A stretch of 64,000 bases of DNA, taken from Neelides folsomi (lineage: Eukaryota; Arthropoda; Collembola; Neelipleona; Neelidae). Positions within the stretch are counted from its first letter, which is position 1, and every line of letters starts with the position of its first letter. The notes under the pieces are model-generated. The model was not told where the DNA came from and made no database searches. It saw only the letters and a program-made list of their open reading frames with translations. Below, one piece after another: positions 60,490 through 64,000 of this stretch. The DNA is taken from positions 124,001 to 188,000 of the forward strand of contig JAQGBZ010000094.1 of assembly GCA_034687125.1 (NCBI GenBank). The letters run 5' to 3'. Made by a program: the position numbers and the translations under genes.

Positions 60490-61771
60490 CTAGTCAGCGT
60501 ACTCGTACGCATTTGATCTGAGTGGTAGGTTGTTTACATCAGAATTAAAGTATTTAATTCTGTGAGGAGGCCAAATCCGTAATATTGCTCTACTTTTAAT
60601 TAAGCCCATCGGAACAGGACCATAATGACGAGAATCTTTTGAATTATACTCATTGTCTCCCTCGAGCCACGCTGTCCCTGGAGGAATCTGAAAAGAAAAG
60701 AATAATAAATAAAATAGGTTTTAAACGAATTAACAAATTTAGAAAGGTTTTTTTATAGCAAAGTTAAACTAAATATTTAACTACAGTATGTTTACGCCCG
60801 ATGCCACAATTTATGACCCTGAATATCTCTAAAGCTATATTGTTAAATGGTTATTGCTCAGATAACTATTTATCTGAGCAATAACCTAAACTTTAATAAT
60901 CAACTTAAATATGAATTAGTGATTTGGGTCCTGAATTGAAATACATACCTGTATGTATTTATTGCTTGAGTTAGCAAAAATAATAACAACTCTTATTAAT
61001 TGTGAGTAGTTAAGAAAAGTAATATTTCTATTATAAGAATTAAGACATTGACATTTAAATATCTATTTTTTAACTTACAACTTCTGAGGTCCCGTCAGCT
61101 TTTCTAATCTTATCACCTAAAATTTAAAAAAAATATAAGGATCTTTTCAAAGGAAACAATTTCCATGAATCATATTTATGTATGCTAGTGATTAGTTGAT
61201 TAGTAAATGTTATGATAATGACTCATGACTAATGATTAATTGACTTTTCAATGCGTCAATGCTTACCGGGTAAAGCTAAAATCCTTTTACATATCAATTC
61301 ATTGGGTGCGAAGGGAGAGCGTGTAATCACAATGTTGCTCCTTTTAAAACTTGAGTATCTCGGTGTCAAGTGCTCGGCAATTATAACGTCATGAGATTTA
61401 ATCGTAGGTTCCATGCTTGGACCGCTTGTCTATTTAAACAACAAAACGTTAATTAAAACCTACAGTCGTAAAGTAACTTTAGAATTAAAAATAGCAAAGT
61501 GGATTTGTAAAAATCAGACAATAACTTAATTTTAACCAGGTTAATCTCGGCATTAAATTTAAAAATACTGGATGTAAAGTATAAGTTGAGCAAAGGTCTT
61601 CACCGGTCCTTTAGCCGCACCTGAAGATAACTTTCGTAGATAACTTACCACAACAAAAGTGAAGCCGTATTCCATCGTGCAGTGTATGAGGGCGGATATT
61701 TTGACCACATCAGCTGTAAAGCCGAGGCCTTTCCTCGCAAGGTCTTTGAAGTAGGCCGGGCAAGGGCCCAT
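60490..61771 (-). CDS. Immp1l: Mitochondrial inner membrane peptidase subunit 1 (IMMP1L), 173 residues
   Basis: An S26-family serine peptidase with a Ser/Lys dyad that removes sorting signals from proteins delivered to the intermembrane space. Four exons join in phase: 61771-61649 (donor GTAAGT), 61429-61267 (donor GTAAGC), 61116-61079 and 60687-60490 (stop TAG). An N-terminal hydrophobic segment ([20 protein letters not shown], residues 22-41) is the membrane anchor. The catalytic Ser46 sits in [10 protein letters not shown]. Lys89 sits in [11 protein letters not shown], 43 residues later, the same spacing as human Ser40/Lys83. The C-terminal box [20 protein letters not shown] (115-134) is the conserved signal-peptidase motif. 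Length is close to the human 166 residues. ATG 61771 is the first usable start. It partners with IMMP2L in the known complex; that gene is not in the window. Divergent to egh. Confidence 0.97.
60849..60886. repeat. Perfect 17-bp inverted repeat with 4-nt loop
   Basis: GGTTATTGCTCAGATAA at 60849-60865 and its exact complement at 60870-60886 are separated by CTAT. It lies in intron 3 of IMMP1L. An RNA copy would form a strong hairpin on either strand. No TIR-transposon flanks are visible. Confidence 0.9.
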
Positions 61772-62195
61772 CGTCGTGATTGAGTTGGTTGACGAGATCG
61801 AGGATTTTCCGTGTAGGGAGGTGGCGATTGCGCCGGTGGTTTTGGGTGGCGTAATAGGGGAAGTGTCGCGCGAGTCGGTGTATTAGACCCCACCACTTCC
61901 CTCACTCGATCTATCTCCTTCATATCTCTTGGAATTTAATTACTCACGAGCCTGGAACTCGTCAGCCTGGAACTGCCGTCCACCTCCTTCAAACACGGGA
62001 GACTCTCATTGTCAAGTGATATAATCTCTCCCATTAATAAGTTTCCAATTGTGATAAGTGTATTATTATAATAAGTCGGCCCATGACGAACCTCTCTCTC
62101 CAACTCCCCTCATAGATCTAAAATGTAAGGTTTTGACTTTTCCAACGGCCAGTTGAACTCATCTCTCCTTCCGTTTTGCTAGAATTTGGGCCGCG
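61772..62195. promoter_or_regulatory. Divergent IMMP1L / egh intergenic region
   Basis: Only 424 bp separate the two start codons, which point away from each other, so the promoters must lie here or overlap the neighbouring gene. The IMMP1L-proximal half is GC-rich. On the egh side, a pyrimidine tract and AG at 62162-62182 just before the egh ATG looks like a splice acceptor, implying a non-coding egh exon further upstream. No TATA box is evident, as is common in housekeeping divergent promoters. Confidence 0.55.
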
Positions 62196-63572
62196 ATGGT
62201 GTCGAGTCGGACGAAGCATCTTCTCCACTGCCAACTCCTGGCCTTCATCGTGATCTCACTCGAGTTTTGCAGCGGCGGGCTGAGCCTTCAACCCCGAGAG
62301 GAAGAGATCAATCCATGGGAGAGATACGGCTTCTTCCTCACCTGTGTTCTCTACCTCCTCCGACTCCTCACCTTCCTCGCCCTCCCGCAAGTGATATTCA
62401 ATGCGTTGGGGCTCACGCTGTTCAACGCCTTCCCGGACAAGGTGACGCTGAAGGGGTCGCCGCTGCTCGCACCCTTCCTCTGCATCAGGGTCGTGACAAG
62501 GGGCGACTTCCCCGACCTGGTCAAGAAAAACGTGGCTCGCAATCTCAACCTTTGCCTTGACATCGGGGTGGAGAACTTCCTCATCGAGGTCGTGACCGAC
62601 CGAGGGATCCCAGGGTTGGCCGACTTTTCCCGAGTGCGGGAAGTGGTGGTGCCGTCGTCGTATGTGACGAAGAGCGGGGCCCTTTTCAAGGCCCGAGCGC
62701 TCCAGTATTGCCTGGAGGAAGACGTCAACCTCCTGTCTGACTCCGACTGGATCGTGCACCTCGACGAGGAAACGATCCTGACCGACAACGCCATCCGCGG
62801 TATTCTCAACTTCGTGCTCGACGGGAAGCATCAGTTCGGCCAGGGGCTGATCACCTATGCGAGCGAACAGGTCGTGAACTGGATGACCACCCTCGCCGAT
62901 TCCTTCCGAGTGGCCGATGACATGGGAAAGCTCCGAGCCCAGTTCTATCTATTCCACACGCCCTACTTCTCCTGGAAGGGATCCTACGTGGTGACCCAGG
63001 CCGGAGCCGAGAAGAAAATCACCTTCGACAACGGACCAGACGGCTCAGTGGCCGAGGACTGCTTCTTTGGTATGCGTGCCTATGCCGAGGGCTACACCTT
63101 CAACTTCATCGAGGGAGAGATGCACGAGAAGTCGCCGTTCACGATGTGGGATTTCCTCCAGCAGCGGAAGAGGTGGATGCAGGGCATTTACCTCGTGGTC
63201 CACTCCAACATGATCCCTTGGCGGAAGAAGATCCTCCTCACGATCTCGCTCTACTCCTGGGTGACTCTTCCTCTGAGCACCTCGAACATCGTGTTGGCCT
63301 ATCTTGCCCCCATCCCGTGCACGCCGCTCATCGACTTCCTCTGTGCCTTCATCGGCGCGATGAACATTTACATGTACATCTTCGGAGTGATCAAGTCCTT
63401 CTCTCTGCACCGGATGGGGATGGTGAGAGTTTGTGTGTTCATCGTCGGGGCACTGGCCACCATCCCGTTCAACATCATCATTGAGAACATTGCCGTGATT
63501 TGGGGTCTCTTCGGCAATAAATATCACTTCTACGTGGTGAACAAAGAAATCAAGTCGGTCACGACGGTGTAG
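62196..63572 (+). CDS. egh: Egghead beta-1,4-mannosyltransferase, 458 residues, intronless CDS
   Basis: A Golgi/ER membrane GT2-family enzyme that transfers mannose from GDP-mannose to glucosylceramide, making the mactosylceramide core of arthropod glycosphingolipids (BRE-3 in nematodes). The whole CDS is one exon from ATG 62196 (context CCGCGATGG) to TAG 63572. The start aligns with the conserved arthropod beginning (TKHLLHC). Membrane segments are at about 10-28, 46-70, 345-372, 380-404 and 409-432. The catalytic region lies between, with CIRVVTRGDFPDLVK, WIVHLDEET (DxD-like, 186-193), DGSVAEDCFF (acid/base region) and QQRKRWMQG (QxxRW, 322-330). Length is close to that of Drosophila egh. 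The CDS is strikingly GC-rich against AT-rich flanks. Frames on the opposite strand and in other registers are open only because of this composition. Confidence 0.98.
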   Translation: MVSSRTKHLLHCQLLAFIVISLEFCSGGLSLQPREEEINPWERYGFFLTCVLYLLRLLTFLALPQVIFNALGLTLFNAFPDKVTLKGSPLLAPFLCIRVVTRGDFPDLVKKNVARNLNLCLDIGVENFLIEVVTDRGIPGLADFSRVREVVVPSSYVTKSGALFKARALQYCLEEDVNLLSDSDWIVHLDEETILTDNAIRGILNFVLDGKHQFGQGLITYASEQVVNWMTTLADSFRVADDMGKLRAQFYLFHTPYFSWKGSYVVTQAGAEKKITFDNGPDGSVAEDCFFGMRAYAEGYTFNFIEGEMHEKSPFTMWDFLQQRKRWMQGIYLVVHSNMIPWRKKILLTISLYSWVTLPLSTSNIVLAYLAPIPCTPLIDFLCAFIGAMNIYMYIFGVIKSFSLHRMGMVRVCVFIVGALATIPFNIIIENIAVIWGLFGNKYHFYVVNKEIKSVTTV

Positions 63573-63854
63573 GACCCTCTCAACTCACGTTTAAAAAATA
63601 CCAAATATCTCCCTTCTTCATACACCTCACCTTTTACAACTTCCGCCCCTCAATTTTAGTCCTTCAATATTTCAAGTATATAACTAGGAGAATTGTGTAC
63701 AATGTTACATTTACATACTTATTTTAGTCAGCTCATAGGAGAGCCAAGGAAGAACGAAGTATTACAAAACATTCATTACCTACCTAATAATTAATATCAT
63801 GACTTGGAAATGTGTAATTAAATAAATGTTTATAATTTATTGTTAATAAGCTTA
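63573..63854 (+). terminator. egh: egh 3' UTR with poly(A) signal
   Basis: Base composition falls back to AT-rich directly after the egh stop codon. AATAAA at 63821-63826, about 250 bp downstream, is the clearest polyadenylation signal. Cleavage would be expected near 63840. Confidence 0.5.
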
Positions 63855-63910
63855 TCAAACCCACTTGTCAACGCGGAAGCGGGCCAGACCCCCTTCGCCA
63901 AACTTCTCCA
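63855..63910 (-). CDS. Possible C-terminal exon of an unidentified gene (right edge)
   Basis: A GC-rich patch about 280 bp beyond the egh stop contains a minus-strand frame ending VEKFGEGGLARFRVDKWV then TGA at 63857-63855. An AG just upstream (CACCAAG, exon from 63910) could be an acceptor, though its pyrimidine tract is poor. The composition looks like a real protein C-terminus, convergent with egh. I do not recognise it. Other frames of the patch are also open, so confidence is low. Confidence 0.25.
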
Positions 63911-64000
63911 CTTGGTGTAAATCTCATTTGCTAGCCATCGAGAGGAACCACACACGAGTTACTTAAACAAAGCCTTATATATTTATATACCTTTATCCAA

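Noticed and set aside
62256-63527. Long minus-strand and alternate-frame ORFs over egh and over the big Syt12 exon (40577-41168)
   Set aside because: They are by-products of GC-rich coding sequence; the true frames encode recognised proteins.

Overview
This 64 kb window is animal nuclear DNA, most likely from an arthropod. The coding exons are GC-richer islands in very AT-rich sequence, introns follow GT-AG rules with TTTTCAG/TTTTTAG-type acceptors, and the gene set (egghead, a ZnT1/ZnT63C-type zinc transporter, Synaptotagmin-12, Eps8, a GPI-anchored Ly6 protein, IMMP1L) fits an insect, crustacean or relative. I cannot place it more precisely. There is no prokaryotic gene organisation, CRISPR array or rRNA.

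Six protein genes are well supported, and their exons could be joined in phase by hand. From left to right they are: Eps8 (minus strand, N-terminal PTB exons only, 369-1376, running off the left edge); a 130-residue three-finger Ly6 protein (minus, exons at 14984-14945, 5456-5271 and 4012-3846, with a first intron of about 9.5 kb); Syt12 (minus, 11 coding exons from 41941 to 32860, 820 residues); a zinc transporter (minus, 9 coding exons from 53174 to 51213, plus an in-frame upstream exon at 54033-53859); mitochondrial inner membrane peptidase subunit 1 (minus, 4 exons from 61771 to 60490); and egghead beta-1,4-mannosyltransferase (plus, one coding exon, 62196-63572). IMMP1L and egh are divergent, with 424 bp between their start codons. 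The genes do not form a common pathway. They act separately in actin/receptor signalling, cell-surface adhesion or channel modulation, vesicle trafficking, zinc export, mitochondrial protein maturation and glycosphingolipid synthesis.

The rest is gene-poor. From about 15.2 to 32.8 kb I find no convincing conserved gene, only AT-rich DNA and short inverted-repeat transposons. Three of these insertions in the window have exact 8-bp target duplications typical of hAT (22422-23124, 29541-30151, and 34928-35620 in a Syt12 intron). One is mariner-like with TA duplications (20129-20704). One is a long-armed fold-back element with a near-perfect 8-bp duplication (37053-37861, in a Syt12 intron). A sixth is a TIR element of 425 bp (59111-59535).

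Less certain items are also listed: a possible small secreted protein at 16695, a GC-rich island with a TATA box and signal-peptide-like exon near 46 kb, a terminal-exon-like ORF at 58.65 kb, and a C-terminus-like ORF at the right edge. I did not find a clearly new multi-gene system. The most unusual observations are the transporter's in-frame N-terminal exon, the fold-back element, and the two hAT elements that share an internal repeat array despite different ends.
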